This document shows, one piece after another, positions 40,384-49,698 of a stretch of 64,000 nucleotides of DNA (positions are counted from its first letter, which is position 1; each line of letters begins with the position of its first letter). Under the pieces are notes generated by a model. That model searched no databases and was not told where the DNA came from. It saw nothing but the letters and a program-made list of their open reading frames with translations. A program made the position numbers and the translations under genes. Source of the DNA: Pseudomonas sp. MYb185 (lineage in GTDB: Bacteria > Pseudomonadota > Gammaproteobacteria > Pseudomonadales > Pseudomonadaceae); assembly GCF_002979975.1 (NCBI RefSeq), contig NZ_PCQD01000002.1, positions 62,001 through 126,000 on the forward strand, read 5' to 3'.

Positions 40384-41255
40384 TTGGTAATGCTCCTCAT
40401 CATGCGCCACAGCAGCCAGCTGCCCACCACCTGCAACCCGAACGCCACCAGCAGCACCATGCGGCCACCGGACTGTTCCCACATGTTCAGCAGCATCTGC
40501 GGATTGCTGAGGAAGATATAACCGCCCATGGCCAGCGGCAGGCAGCCCAGCACCAGTGCACTGATGCGGGTTTCCCCGGTCAGCGCGCGCAGTTGCCGCG
40601 CCGCCCGCTCACGGTCGCGAATCATGCCGATCAGGTTGGTCAGCAACTCGCTGGCGTTGCCGCCATAGCGCTGGTTGACCGCCACTCCCATGGCCAGGAT
40701 ATGGAACTCATCACGCTCATACAGCTCGGCGAAGTCCTGCATCGCCTCGGCCAGCGGCATGCCACGCTGCACCGCATTGTGGGTGCGCTCCATCGCCCCA
40801 TGCAACGGCTGTTGGCAGCTCTGCATGCTTAGTAACATGCCGTCGCCCAGGGTTCTGCCAGACTTGAGACTGCGCACCACATGATCGAGAAACTGCGGCA
40901 TCTGCCCGACCATGCGCTGCAAGCGGCGGCCGTACTGCCACAGCATGTACATGCGCAGCAGGACCGGCGGCACCAGCAGCACCACCAGCAATGCCAGCCA
41001 ACCGCCGAGCAGCGCCGTCAGCGCAGCCACCAGTGACCAGACACCCAGCAGCAGCACCGCCAGCCAACTGGGCATCCGCAGCCCGGAGCGCAACAGCTCC
41101 CGCTGCAATGTGCCCATCCGCACCCGCTCCGGCAACGCCTGCCCCTGGGCCAGACGCTGCATCACCTGCTCGGACTGCGCGTCGCGCAGGCCCCGGCGCA
41201 GCAGCAGCACACCGCCGATCAACAGCAGCAGACACAGTAGCAGCGCGATGTTCAT
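40380..41255 (-). CDS. tadB: Tad pilus inner-membrane platform protein TadB
   Basis: 291 residues, paralogue of TadC. Hydrophobic helices at about 4-22, 66-96, 225-245 and 262-282, and the F domain with PQFLDHVVRSLKSGRTLGDG, MLLSMQSCQQPLHGAMERTHN and YGGNASELLTNLIGMIRDRE. The ATG overlaps the tadA stop (ATGA). Confidence 0.93.
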   Translation of the reverse strand: MNIALLLCLLLLIGGVLLLRRGLRDAQSEQVMQRLAQGQALPERVRMGTLQRELLRSGLRMPSWLAVLLLGVWSLVAALTALLGGWLALLVVLLVPPVLLRMYMLWQYGRRLQRMVGQMPQFLDHVVRSLKSGRTLGDGMLLSMQSCQQPLHGAMERTHNAVQRGMPLAEAMQDFAELYERDEFHILAMGVAVNQRYGGNASELLTNLIGMIRDRERAARQLRALTGETRISALVLGCLPLAMGGYIFLSNPQMLLNMWEQSGGRMVLLVAFGLQVVGSWLLWRMMRSITK

Positions 41256-42514
41256 CGCCTTGGCATTCCGGGCTGGCTGGTGTCCGGGCGCAGCTTGTCG
41301 CCCGCCGGGTTCAGAGCCTCACGCATGAAACCGCCGTGCACGCCCTGCTCCAGTCGAAACAGCGTATTGGTCACATACTGATCATCACGCAGGCTGACCA
41401 CCTCCAGCACCTCGGCCACGCAGCGCCGGCCATCGGCGGTACGGGTCAGTTGGATGACCACATCGATCGCTGAACAGATGGTCTGGCGCAGGGTACGCTC
41501 GTGCACCTGAATACCCGACAGGCCGACCAGGGTTTCCAGCCGCAGCAGCGCATCCTGCGCGGTATTGGCGTGTACCGTGCTCATCGAGCCGTCATGCCCG
41601 GTATTCATCGCCGTCAGTACATCCAGAACCTCGACCCCGCGAATCTCCCCCAGCACGATGCGATCCGGACGCATGCGCAACGCATTGCGCACCAGCTCCC
41701 GGGCACTCACCTCGCCGTGACCATCGGCATTCGGCGGACGGGTTTCCAGACGCACCACATGATCATGCTTGAGCTGCAGCTCGGCGGTATCCTCGATGGT
41801 GACGATCCGCTCACGCGGACTGATCATCTGGCTGAGCAGGTTCAGCAAGGTGGTCTTGCCGGTACCGGTACCGCCGCTGACCAGCACGTTGCAACGCTTG
41901 CCGACCATCAGCTGGAAGAACTCCAGAATCGCCTGGTCCAGCGAGCGCGACGCTATCAGATCGGCACCCTTGAGCATGTCGCGGCTGAACTTGCGCACCG
42001 ACAGGCATGGCCCGTCCAGCGCCACCGGCGGAATCACCGCATTGATCCGGCTGCCATCGGGCATGCGCGCATCGACCATCGGCGACGACTCATCCAGCCG
42101 CCGCCCCAACGGCGCAAGAATGCGCTGAATCACCCGCAGCAGATGCTGGTCGTCCATGAAGCGCAGGTCGCTGTGGTGCAGCACTCCCTGGCGCTCGACG
42201 AAGATCCGCTGCGGCCCGTTGACCAGGATCTCGGTCACCGCACGGTCACGCAGCAGCACTTCCAGCGGGCCGAAGCCGGTCAGTTCATCGACCAGCTCCT
42301 CGGTCAGCCGGTCGGCCTCATATCGCGACACCGCAAACTGCGCGTGCCGGGTGTATTCGCCAACCTTGCTCGCGACGAAGCGCACCAACGCCTGGCGCGG
42401 GCCTTCCAGCAGGTTGTCGGTCTCATCTTCAAGCTGGTCGATGATGTAACGATGCAACTGCGCCTTCAGCTCAGCCACCCCCGGCCCCAGGCCGGCCTGC
42501 AACTGGCGGTTCAT
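41252..42514 (-). CDS. tadA: Tad pilus assembly ATPase TadA/CpaF
   Basis: Secretion ATPase of 420 residues that powers Flp pilus polymerisation. The N-terminal domain has ELTGFGPLEVLLRDRAVTEI; Walker A is VSGGTGTGKTTLLNLL (near residue 220), followed by IEDTAELQLKHDHVVRLETR, Walker B RPDRIVLGEIRGVEVLDVL and the His box TGHDGSMSTVHANTAQDAL. Overlaps tadZ upstream and tadB downstream by four bases each, so it is tightly coupled. Confidence 0.96.
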   Translation of the reverse strand: MNRQLQAGLGPGVAELKAQLHRYIIDQLEDETDNLLEGPRQALVRFVASKVGEYTRHAQFAVSRYEADRLTEELVDELTGFGPLEVLLRDRAVTEILVNGPQRIFVERQGVLHHSDLRFMDDQHLLRVIQRILAPLGRRLDESSPMVDARMPDGSRINAVIPPVALDGPCLSVRKFSRDMLKGADLIASRSLDQAILEFFQLMVGKRCNVLVSGGTGTGKTTLLNLLSQMISPRERIVTIEDTAELQLKHDHVVRLETRPPNADGHGEVSARELVRNALRMRPDRIVLGEIRGVEVLDVLTAMNTGHDGSMSTVHANTAQDALLRLETLVGLSGIQVHERTLRQTICSAIDVVIQLTRTADGRRCVAEVLEVVSLRDDQYVTNTLFRLEQGVHGGFMREALNPAGDKLRPDTSQPGMPRR

Positions 42515-43683
42515 TTGGTCATTCCGGCAAAACGTTGCAGCAGGCCACGCCTGGCGCCGCTACCGGCAGCCGGCACCAGCAGAGTCACCAGCTCGCCGAT
42601 GGCCTTGCTCAGCGCATCCCGTGGCGCCATCTGGAACAGCGTGGTGCGCTGGTTGCGCACCTTCAGCCGCAGCTCGGCGCTGGCCGGCAGGGTCGCCAGC
42701 AGTGGCATCTCGAAGGTGCGACCCAGGGCCTTGGGTGCCGGCGCCACATTGTTGAAATAGCGATCTATAAGCAGCCGCGCATGCTCCAGCTTGACCCCAT
42801 CGGCCCGCCACTTGAGCAGCAGATCCAGATTGCGCCGGCAGCAGGACACACTCGGGTCCACATACCAGCACAGCTGATCGGCCTGGCCGACCATATTGCG
42901 CAGCATCTCGCTGTCCGGCTGACCGGTCAGGTTGATCAGCACCTGGTCGAAATTCTGTCGCAGCGCCGCGGTCAGCAGAAACAGCTCGGACGAACTGTAC
43001 ATATCGATCTGCGCTTCATTCGCTCCCGCCGGCAACACCCGCAGCCCGCTGTCATGCTCGATGAAGGCGCTGTCGATCAGGCTGCGGTCAATGCGCCGCA
43101 GATTGCGCACCGCATCGGAAAACACGAAGCTCGGCTCCAGCCGCAGCACATCCTCGCTTTCCCCATGCGGCACGCCCAGATCCACCAGCAGAGTGCGCTG
43201 ATTGTCCTTCTGCATCAGCAGCGCCATATGCGCCGCGATCAGCGCCGCATCCGGGTCCGGCTGGGTGCCGAACAGCAGCGTCAACCTGCCCTGCTGCTTG
43301 CGCACCGGCAGCGCCGGCAGCCGCTCGGTGATGCGCCGCACCAGCCCGCTCACCTCACTGGTGCGCAGCCCGTAGGTGACGAAATCCCTGGCGCCAGCGC
43401 GCATCGCAGCGATCACCAGATCATTGTCGAAACCATCGCCCACCACTATCACCGCCAGCAGCGGCCGGGCTTCCAGCAGACTTTCGATCAGCGCGCATTG
43501 CGCCGACAGGTTGTCGCGGTCCATACCGACGAACACCAGCGTCGCTCCGGTGGCATCGATCAGCCCGAACAGCTCATCCAGGCTCTGCGTGGAACGCAGC
43601 ACCTGCCCCATCGGCGCCAGTGCGCTCTGCAACCAGGTGATATCGGCATCCAGATTGGTACACGCCAGAAATGTCTGTGTCAT
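42511..43683 (-). CDS. tadZ: Tad pilus localisation protein TadZ/CpaE-like
   Basis: 390 residues from ATG 43683 (GAGG site upstream). The N-terminal atypical receiver-like domain (about 1-130; GATLVFVGMDRDN) is followed by a ParA/MinD-like domain in which the canonical Walker A is degenerate (LTLLFGTQPDPDAALIAAHM) but the TLLVDLGVPHGE strand remains. TadZ proteins localise the pilus machinery at the pole. The degenerate P-loop suggests weak or no ATPase activity, which is common in this family. Confidence 0.88.
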   Translation of the reverse strand: MTQTFLACTNLDADITWLQSALAPMGQVLRSTQSLDELFGLIDATGATLVFVGMDRDNLSAQCALIESLLEARPLLAVIVVGDGFDNDLVIAAMRAGARDFVTYGLRTSEVSGLVRRITERLPALPVRKQQGRLTLLFGTQPDPDAALIAAHMALLMQKDNQRTLLVDLGVPHGESEDVLRLEPSFVFSDAVRNLRRIDRSLIDSAFIEHDSGLRVLPAGANEAQIDMYSSSELFLLTAALRQNFDQVLINLTGQPDSEMLRNMVGQADQLCWYVDPSVSCCRRNLDLLLKWRADGVKLEHARLLIDRYFNNVAPAPKALGRTFEMPLLATLPASAELRLKVRNQRTTLFQMAPRDALSKAIGELVTLLVPAAGSGARRGLLQRFAGMTK

Positions 43684-43694
43684 TACCTCGCCCC

Positions 43695-44957
43695 TCACCA
43701 GGAAAGTCCAGTTGCACCATCGAAATCGCCGTTCTCGAACAGCAGCATCTCGAATACCGAGGGGTCGTAGTTGCGCAACTGCTCGCCGGGCAGCTCCGGC
43801 AGGCGGGCATCCGCCGCCAGCGGGTTGACCAGCCGCGGCGTCACTATCATCAGCAGCTCCTTTTCCTCCCGGCGCATGCCGGAATTGCGGAAGAATGCCC
43901 CCAACACCGGGATGTCGCCCAGCCCCGGCAGTTTATCCACCTCCGAGCGGTTGCTGGTATTGATCAGGCCGCTGATCACGAAGCTCTCGCCATCGGCCAG
44001 CGAGATACTGGTATCGGTACGCCGCACGTTCAGCGCCGGCACCTGAGTACCGGCAATCACCACGCCAGCGCTGTAGTCCAGTTCACTCACTTCCGGAGCC
44101 ACCTTCAGATGAATGCGATTGCGGTCGATTACCGTCGGCGTCAGGTTAAGGCGGATGCCGTACTCCTTGTACTCGATCGACAGCGAGTCGCTGCCGCTAC
44201 TGGGGATCGGCACCGGGAACTCACCACCCGCCAGGAAACTGGCGCTCTGGCCGCTCAGCGCCACCAGGCTGGGGCGCGACAGGGTATAGGCGAAACCGCT
44301 GTTCTCCAGCGCATTCAGCGCACCGAGGAACTTGCTGCTACCGCCGCCCCAGACGATATTGAAACCATCCGCCGACAGCGGCACCTGCGCCCCCGGCGTC
44401 AGCCCGCTGACCCCGCCCACCGGCACGCTGCCGGGAGAGGTGCCGGGCGAGCCGAACAGGAAGTTGTTGGACTGGGTACCGAAGATGCGGATACCCACTT
44501 CCTTGAGCTTGGTGCGGTTGACCTCGACAAAGCGGATATCGGTCTGCACCTGACTCGGCAGCCCCAGCTGGGCGCTATCGGCCAGCTGGGGACGAGCCAA
44601 TGCGGCAGTGGCCTCGCCCTCGACGAACAGCATGCTCTGCTGCGGCATGCTGGCGCAGCGGGTCCACAGACTGACAGTGGTCACCCCCGGGCCCTTGCCC
44701 AGCAGCAGCACGCTATCTCTATCCAGCAGCCGCGCCTCGGCCACCTCCGGGCTGCCCACCGCGATGCGTGTGACCGGCACCGGCAACTGCAACTGCCGGT
44801 GCTGGCCCTGGCGCACCTCGAAGGTCGCCGGCCACTGCGCCAGCGCCGCGCAGCCGCTGACCTGCTGGGCCAGTGATGAGGTACTGACCAGGCCGGCGGC
44901 CAAGGTGCCCAGGGCGAACAGCGTACGTTTGGTATTCTTCATCAGCATGGTCTGCAT
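43695..44957 (-). CDS. rcpA: Tad pilus outer-membrane secretin RcpA/CpaC
   Basis: 420 residues. Signal peptide TKRTLFALGTLAAGLVSTSSLAQ, pilus/BON-like N-terminal domain (VTRIAVGSPEVAEARLLDRD), then the secretin domain: VQTDIRFVEVNRTKLKEVGI, AGGEFPVPIPSSGSDSLSIE, YGIRLNLTPTVIDRNRIHLK and the C-terminal LPGLGDIPVLGAFFRN. Internal Met codons at 44948 and 44942 are alternative starts. Forms the outer-membrane pore for the pilus. Eleven bases from both neighbours. Confidence 0.95.
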   Translation of the reverse strand: MQTMLMKNTKRTLFALGTLAAGLVSTSSLAQQVSGCAALAQWPATFEVRQGQHRQLQLPVPVTRIAVGSPEVAEARLLDRDSVLLLGKGPGVTTVSLWTRCASMPQQSMLFVEGEATAALARPQLADSAQLGLPSQVQTDIRFVEVNRTKLKEVGIRIFGTQSNNFLFGSPGTSPGSVPVGGVSGLTPGAQVPLSADGFNIVWGGGSSKFLGALNALENSGFAYTLSRPSLVALSGQSASFLAGGEFPVPIPSSGSDSLSIEYKEYGIRLNLTPTVIDRNRIHLKVAPEVSELDYSAGVVIAGTQVPALNVRRTDTSISLADGESFVISGLINTSNRSEVDKLPGLGDIPVLGAFFRNSGMRREEKELLMIVTPRLVNPLAADARLPELPGEQLRNYDPSVFEMLLFENGDFDGATGLSW

Positions 44958-44968
44958 CCTTGGCTGGC

Positions 44969-45925
44969 TCAGGGGTATTGGCGTGCAACATCACTGCCGT
45001 GGTAGACCGGAATGCCGGCCGGACGCACCGGCACCAACCCCGGCTGCGGACGCTTGGCCTGGCGCAGCGCCAGCTTCTCGAACTGGAACAACTGTCGGTT
45101 CAGATCTTCGACCTTGTCCTCCAGCGCCTTGCCGGCCTGGTATTCGGCCAGCAACTTCTCGTCGATACTGCGCACCGCCAGGCGCAGCTTGCCCACCTCG
45201 CTGGCCAGCATGAAGCGGGTCATCAACCCCTCCGGCAGCGCCAGTACCGCCGTGCGCGCCTGCTCCACCCGGCGGTTGGCGCGGCTGTCCTTTTCATCTT
45301 CCGCCACCGGCGCCATCAGCGGTTCACCGGTACGGTCGGCGCCCAGCGCGCTGCCCACGGTCAGCACCCGCAGTGCCGGCACCACCACCTGCACAGTACG
45401 GTCGCTGTTGCGCTCGTCCTCCTTCAGAAACAGCAGCACGTCCACATAATCGCCGGGCTGGATATGCCCGCCGCCACTGACCACTTCATCCACCTGGATC
45501 GCCAGCGCCCGCTCCTCGGGGCGGATCATCCGCGCCAGCGGCCCGCCGGTCTCGAAACTTGATTCATTCAGCACGGTGCCGGCCGGCAGATCACGCCAGA
45601 CCACCCGGCCAACCAGCGCTTCGCTCTCGGCAAAGCTGCCCGGCGGCGCCACGCGCAACTCCTCGACCAGCAGATCCTCGGCGCTGATGGTGCTCATCGC
45701 CGTCACCGCCTGGGCCAGCACCACCACCGGCACCCGCTCCGGCTCATCCTCCTGGTTTATCAGCGGCAGGCTCGGCAGTGTGATGGCCGGCACCGACTCG
45801 GGCGGCTCGACTGGCTCCGCGACAACCACCTCCGGCTGCCGACTCAACGACAGCCCCCAATAACCGGCAATGACTGCCCCCACCAGCAACAGGCCCGCCA
45901 GGACCATAGTTACACGACTGTTCAT
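44969..45925 (-). CDS. rcpC: Tad pilus assembly protein RcpC/CpaB
   Basis: 318 residues from ATG 45925, which has AAGGAG nine bases upstream; the frame to 46018 is not used. One N-terminal membrane helix (VTMVLAGLLLVGAVIAGYWG) is followed by SAF/CpaB domains: SAEDLLVEELRVAPPGSF, AGTVLNESSF, RALAIQVDEVVSGGGHIQPG and DYVDVLLFLKE. First gene of the rcpC-rcpA-tadZABCD-DUF3613 operon, divergent from flp. Confidence 0.93.
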   Translation of the reverse strand: MNSRVTMVLAGLLLVGAVIAGYWGLSLSRQPEVVVAEPVEPPESVPAITLPSLPLINQEDEPERVPVVVLAQAVTAMSTISAEDLLVEELRVAPPGSFAESEALVGRVVWRDLPAGTVLNESSFETGGPLARMIRPEERALAIQVDEVVSGGGHIQPGDYVDVLLFLKEDERNSDRTVQVVVPALRVLTVGSALGADRTGEPLMAPVAEDEKDSRANRRVEQARTAVLALPEGLMTRFMLASEVGKLRLAVRSIDEKLLAEYQAGKALEDKVEDLNRQLFQFEKLALRQAKRPQPGLVPVRPAGIPVYHGSDVARQYP

Positions 45926-46018
45926 TGCGGCACGCTCCTTGGTAGCCGTAGTGCAGAATCGAAAGTGCAAGATCGAAAACAGGATATCCGCCCGGCCGGC
46001 GAAGTAGAGCCCAGGCAC

Positions 46019-46165
46019 AGGGGTGCGGTGATTCTAGCCGTGGGCAGCCGGGCATCACATCAACAGATGTATATAGTCCCAATTGGATAATGGGCGGCAA
46101 CTTAGGGAAACATTATCATCGGGTTATAAGTGCGATTCTTCTGCCCATGCTAAGGGGATGTAGTT
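46019..46165 (+). promoter_or_regulatory. Divergent rcpC/flp promoter region
   Basis: AT-rich 240-base region between rcpC and flp. A possible flp promoter is TTAGGG (46102-46107), a 17-base spacer and TATAAG (46125-46130), about 35 bases before the GTG start. A palindrome-like CCCAATTGG-ATAATGGG block at about 46078-46093 is a candidate regulator site (PprB would be the expected activator). Not proven. Confidence 0.4.
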
Positions 46166-46372
46166 GTGAATACCAAGATGATCATGCTGATGGAAAGTGT
46201 GCGTTCCTTCTTTAAGAAGGAAGAAGGGGCTTCGGCTATTGAGTATGCGTTGATTGCGGGGTTGATTGCGGTGGCGATTATTGCTGGCGCATCCACACTT
46301 GGAGAAGGAGTTGGCGAACTATTTACGGAAATCGCAACTCGACTTGGCCTCGTAGAAGTTGACAGTCCGTAA
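46166..46372 (+). CDS. flp: Flp family type IVb pilin
   Basis: 68-residue major pilin. A short lead ends with the type IVb processing site: KKEEGASAIEYALIAGLIAV, with cleavage expected after Gly (EEG|ASAIEY) and Glu5 conserved, then a single hydrophobic helix and a short tail. GTG 46166 follows AGGGG; the ATG two codons on (MIMLMESV) is an alternative. Substrate of the FppA-like peptidase and TadA machinery. Only one copy is seen. Confidence 0.95.
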   Translation: MNTKMIMLMESVRSFFKKEEGASAIEYALIAGLIAVAIIAGASTLGEGVGELFTEIATRLGLVEVDSP

Positions 46373-46389
46373 AGGGATCAGGAAAAAGG

Positions 46390-46640
<251 letters not shown>

Positions 46641-46872
46641 ATTCGACGGGAATACCGCCCCACGTTTACCACCAGCTCCAGGCAAACCCAAACCGGCAAT
46701 CTCAGGTAACACAGTGTCAGCCCTTATCAGCACTGACCAAAACGCCATCATCTACTACCTTGGTACTTATGACCCCGAGTCTTCTACCGGAAAGTTGCAT
46801 TGCATCTATGGTCAGCCCACTGCCACCCTGTATCCACCGGGCTGAACACACCAAACGCATGGAGGCTCTGTC

Positions 46873-48438
46873 TTGAAAAACAACCAGCCCGTCACCCAGA
46901 ACGAAGTCAGCTTCCCCGTCAGCCAGCGGCTGATCTCCGCGACCAACGCCAAGGGCGTGATCGCCTACTGCAACGACGAGTTCGTGGCAGTCAGTGGCTT
47001 CAGTCGCGACGAGCTGATCGGCAGCCCGCACAATATCGTGCGCCACCCGGATATGCCCGAGGCGGTGTTCGAGCATATGTGGTCGTACCTGAAAAGCGGC
47101 AAGAGCTGGATGGGCATCATCAAGAACCGCTGTCGCAACGGCGACTATTACTGGGTCAATGCCTACGTCACGCCGATCCTGGAAAACGGCCAGATCACCG
47201 GTTACGAATCGGTGCGGGTCAAGCCCGAGCCGCAGCAGGTAGAGCGCGCCGCTGCCCTCTACCAGCGCTTGCGCCAGGGCCAGCAACGGCCGCCTGTGGG
47301 CCGGCGCCTGCTCACCCGCAGCGCGACCATCGCCGCACCATTGGCCGCCACCGCCATTGCCGCCGGCGCGCTGTATACCGGCAACTACTGGCTCAGTCTG
47401 GGCAGCGTCGCGGTGTTGCTGTTCGGCCAGCAGGCCCTGGCCCGCCACCATGAACGCCAGACCCTGGCAAGCCTGCGCAACACCGCCGGTGACAGCTTCG
47501 ACAGTGAACTGATCGCCCAGGCCTACAGCGACGCGCCGATCCCGCTGGCACGCCTGCAGCTGTGCATGATCAGCGAGCAGGCGCGCATCCGCACTGCCCT
47601 CAGCCGCCTCAACGACTTCGCCATCCGCACCACGGACCTGGCCTCGACCAGCGGCCAGCTCGCCAGCCAGTCGGCCCAGGCCCTGCAGAAGCAGCGCGAC
47701 GAAGCCGACATGGCCGCCACCGCGATGAATGAGATGGCCGCCTCGATCAGCGAGGTGGCGCGACATATCCACGATACTGCCAGCGCCGCGCAACAGGTCA
47801 ATGGCCTCAGCCAGACCGGTTCGCAACAGGCGCAGAACACCCGCCAGGTGATCGAGCGGCTGGCCGACACCGTGCGTGACATCAGCCACTCGGTGGACAG
47901 CCTGGCTGCCGAGTCCCAGTCCATCCAGCAGGCTGCGGACATGATCCGCGCCATTGCCGAACAGACCAACCTGCTGGCGCTGAACGCCGCCATCGAGGCC
48001 GCCCGCGCCGGTGACCAGGGCCGCGGCTTCGCTGTGGTCGCCGACGAGGTACGCGCCCTGGCCGGCAAGACCCAGGAATCCACCGAACACATCCAGCGCA
48101 TCATCGGCTCCCTGCAACAGGTCGCCGCCCAGGCTGTGCAAGTCGCCCATCTGGGCAGCCAGGAAGCCCAGGCCGGCGTCGAGCATGTGGTGGATACCCA
48201 GCAGGCGCTGGACGGCATCAACCAGGCCATCGAACGGATCCACCAGATGGGCCAGCAGATGGCCGTTGCCTCCGATCAGCAGGCCCATGTCGCCGAGGAC
48301 ATTTCCCGGCAGATCACCAATATCGCCACGGTCTCCGACCAGAACGCCGACCTCGCCCAGCGCTCCGCGCAAACCGGCAAGGATATGGAGAACACAGCCC
48401 AGGCCTTGCATGCGTTGGTAGAGCGCTTCAACCGCTGA
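46873..48438 (+). CDS. PAS-domain methyl-accepting chemotaxis protein (Aer-like)
   Basis: 521 residues from TTG 46873 (GGAGG upstream). The N-terminal PAS domain (about 15-125) has [20 protein letters not shown] and [17 protein letters not shown] with [11 protein letters not shown], the FAD-type Aer sequence. Two membrane helices (about 152-195) come next, then a HAMP-like linker and the MCP signalling domain with the hairpin tip [20 protein letters not shown] and [20 protein letters not shown]. Predicted aerotaxis/redox receptor. Flanked by two 'bac repeat' palindromes. Confidence 0.93.
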   Translation: MKNNQPVTQNEVSFPVSQRLISATNAKGVIAYCNDEFVAVSGFSRDELIGSPHNIVRHPDMPEAVFEHMWSYLKSGKSWMGIIKNRCRNGDYYWVNAYVTPILENGQITGYESVRVKPEPQQVERAAALYQRLRQGQQRPPVGRRLLTRSATIAAPLAATAIAAGALYTGNYWLSLGSVAVLLFGQQALARHHERQTLASLRNTAGDSFDSELIAQAYSDAPIPLARLQLCMISEQARIRTALSRLNDFAIRTTDLASTSGQLASQSAQALQKQRDEADMAATAMNEMAASISEVARHIHDTASAAQQVNGLSQTGSQQAQNTRQVIERLADTVRDISHSVDSLAAESQSIQQAADMIRAIAEQTNLLALNAAIEAARAGDQGRGFAVVADEVRALAGKTQESTEHIQRIIGSLQQVAAQAVQVAHLGSQEAQAGVEHVVDTQQALDGINQAIERIHQMGQQMAVASDQQAHVAEDISRQITNIATVSDQNADLAQRSAQTGKDMENTAQALHALVERFNR

Positions 48439-48464
48439 GTAGCCGCGACTATGTCCCTACCTGA

Positions 48465-48553
48465 GTCATTGCGAGCTGCGTAGCGGCGTGGTCATCCAGT
48501 GTGGGCGACGGCTCGATGTCCTGGATTGCTGCACCCTGCGGACTCGCAATGAC
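48465..48553. repeat. 'Bac repeat' imperfect palindrome downstream of the Aer-like gene
   Basis: Inverted ends GTCATTGCGAG and CTCGCAATGAC bracket about 67 bases. Same ends as the element at 46494-46574, which lies just upstream of the chemoreceptor. Probably a nonautonomous palindromic element; the interior differs. Confidence 0.7.
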
Positions 48554-48633
48554 GCCCTTCTACCGGCGGAGCAATGAGAAACATGTATCACACCCGCTGG
48601 CTGGGCCTTGTTTTTGTCAGATGAAGATTACCT

Positions 48634-49290
48634 ATGCACCTATACCGCCGTACCCCACTCCTTTCCTCACTGCAGATACCCGCACTCGGCGCCTGCCTGT
48701 TGAGCATGGCCCTGCCAACCCAGGCCGGGGAGGCCACCAACAATACACGCTGGGTCAGCGACAGCCTGACCAGCTACGTGCGCAGTGGCCCGACCGACGG
48801 TTACCGCATCGTCGGCACACTCAGTTCCGGGCAGCAGGTCGAGCTGCTCGGCAGCCAGGGCGACTACAGCCAGGTGCGCAGGCCCAATGGTAATGCCGTA
48901 TGGATTCCCAGCCGTGACCTGCAGAGCATCCCCGGGCAGGCTGAGCGCCTGCCACAACTGGAACAGCAGGTAGCACAACTGTCTGCCGAGCTGGCCGGCA
49001 TCGACGGCCACTGGAAGGCTCGCGTGCAGGGCATGCAGGAAACGCTGGACTCACGCAAGGCGCTGATCGGCGACCTGCAGGCCACGCGCGCCACGCTGGA
49101 TACCGAACTGGCCAGCGTTCACTCCCAACTACGCGATGCCCAGGCGCAACTGGGTGCTGAACAGCAACAGGTGCTAATGCGCTACATGGTCTACGGCGGC
49201 GGCATAGCCGGAGCCGGCCTGCTACTGGGCCTGATCCTGCCGGGCCTGCTACGGGTGCGCCGCCGCAAACGCAACGATCAATGGATATAA
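48634..49290 (+). CDS. TIGR04211-type SH3 domain and coiled-coil membrane protein
   Basis: 218 residues. Signal peptide (PALGACLLSMALPTQAG), a bacterial SH3 domain (about 38-100: WVSDSLTSYVRSGPTDGYRI, VELLGSQGDYSQVRR, AVWIPSRDL), a coiled coil (about 105-180) and a C-terminal membrane helix (YGGGIAGAGLLLGLILPGLL) with a basic tail. This is the layout of the TIGR04211 family (E. coli YgiM-like). Function is not well defined; SH3b domains bind cell-wall peptides. ATG 48634. Confidence 0.9.
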   Translation: MHLYRRTPLLSSLQIPALGACLLSMALPTQAGEATNNTRWVSDSLTSYVRSGPTDGYRIVGTLSSGQQVELLGSQGDYSQVRRPNGNAVWIPSRDLQSIPGQAERLPQLEQQVAQLSAELAGIDGHWKARVQGMQETLDSRKALIGDLQATRATLDTELASVHSQLRDAQAQLGAEQQQVLMRYMVYGGGIAGAGLLLGLILPGLLRVRRRKRNDQWI

Positions 49291-49414
49291 AGGAGTGTAG
49301 TTCCAGCTCGACACCAGCGCGTGCCAGACACTGCATCAGCCGTGACCGCACCACATATATAGACCGAGTCCGTTAAAAAATGTGCTCCGACTAAACCAAG
49401 CAAGGAGAAATGCA

Positions 49415-49600
49415 ATGCTGATTCTGACTCGCAGGGTGGGTGAAACCCTGATGGTAGGCGACGATGTGATGGTAACGGTGCTGGGCACGAAGGGTAATCA
49501 GGTACGCCTCGGTATCACTGCCCCGCAGGACGTTGCGGTACACCGCGAAGAAATCTACCAGCGTATCCAGAAACAAAAGGATGATTTATCAAACAGCTGA
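49415..49600 (+). CDS. csrA: Carbon storage regulator CsrA/RsmA
   Basis: 61-residue RNA-binding dimer that represses translation at ANGGA motifs in the Gac/Rsm pathway. [20 protein letters not shown] and [13 protein letters not shown] (with the conserved Arg of VHREE at position 44) match RsmA nearly throughout. ATG 49415 follows AAGGAG. It controls motility/biofilm switches in pseudomonads. Not in the lysC context of the usual rsmA, so it may be a second copy, which needs the full genome to decide. Confidence 0.97.
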   Translation: MLILTRRVGETLMVGDDVMVTVLGTKGNQVRLGITAPQDVAVHREEIYQRIQKQKDDLSNS

Positions 49601-49698
49601 TCTGTTAAATTTTTCATGGCGCAACTGCCTGCCTTGTGATTCAGCGATTGAGCCAATACCATGCAACGCTTGGATTGATGTAACTCAGGATAACCCGT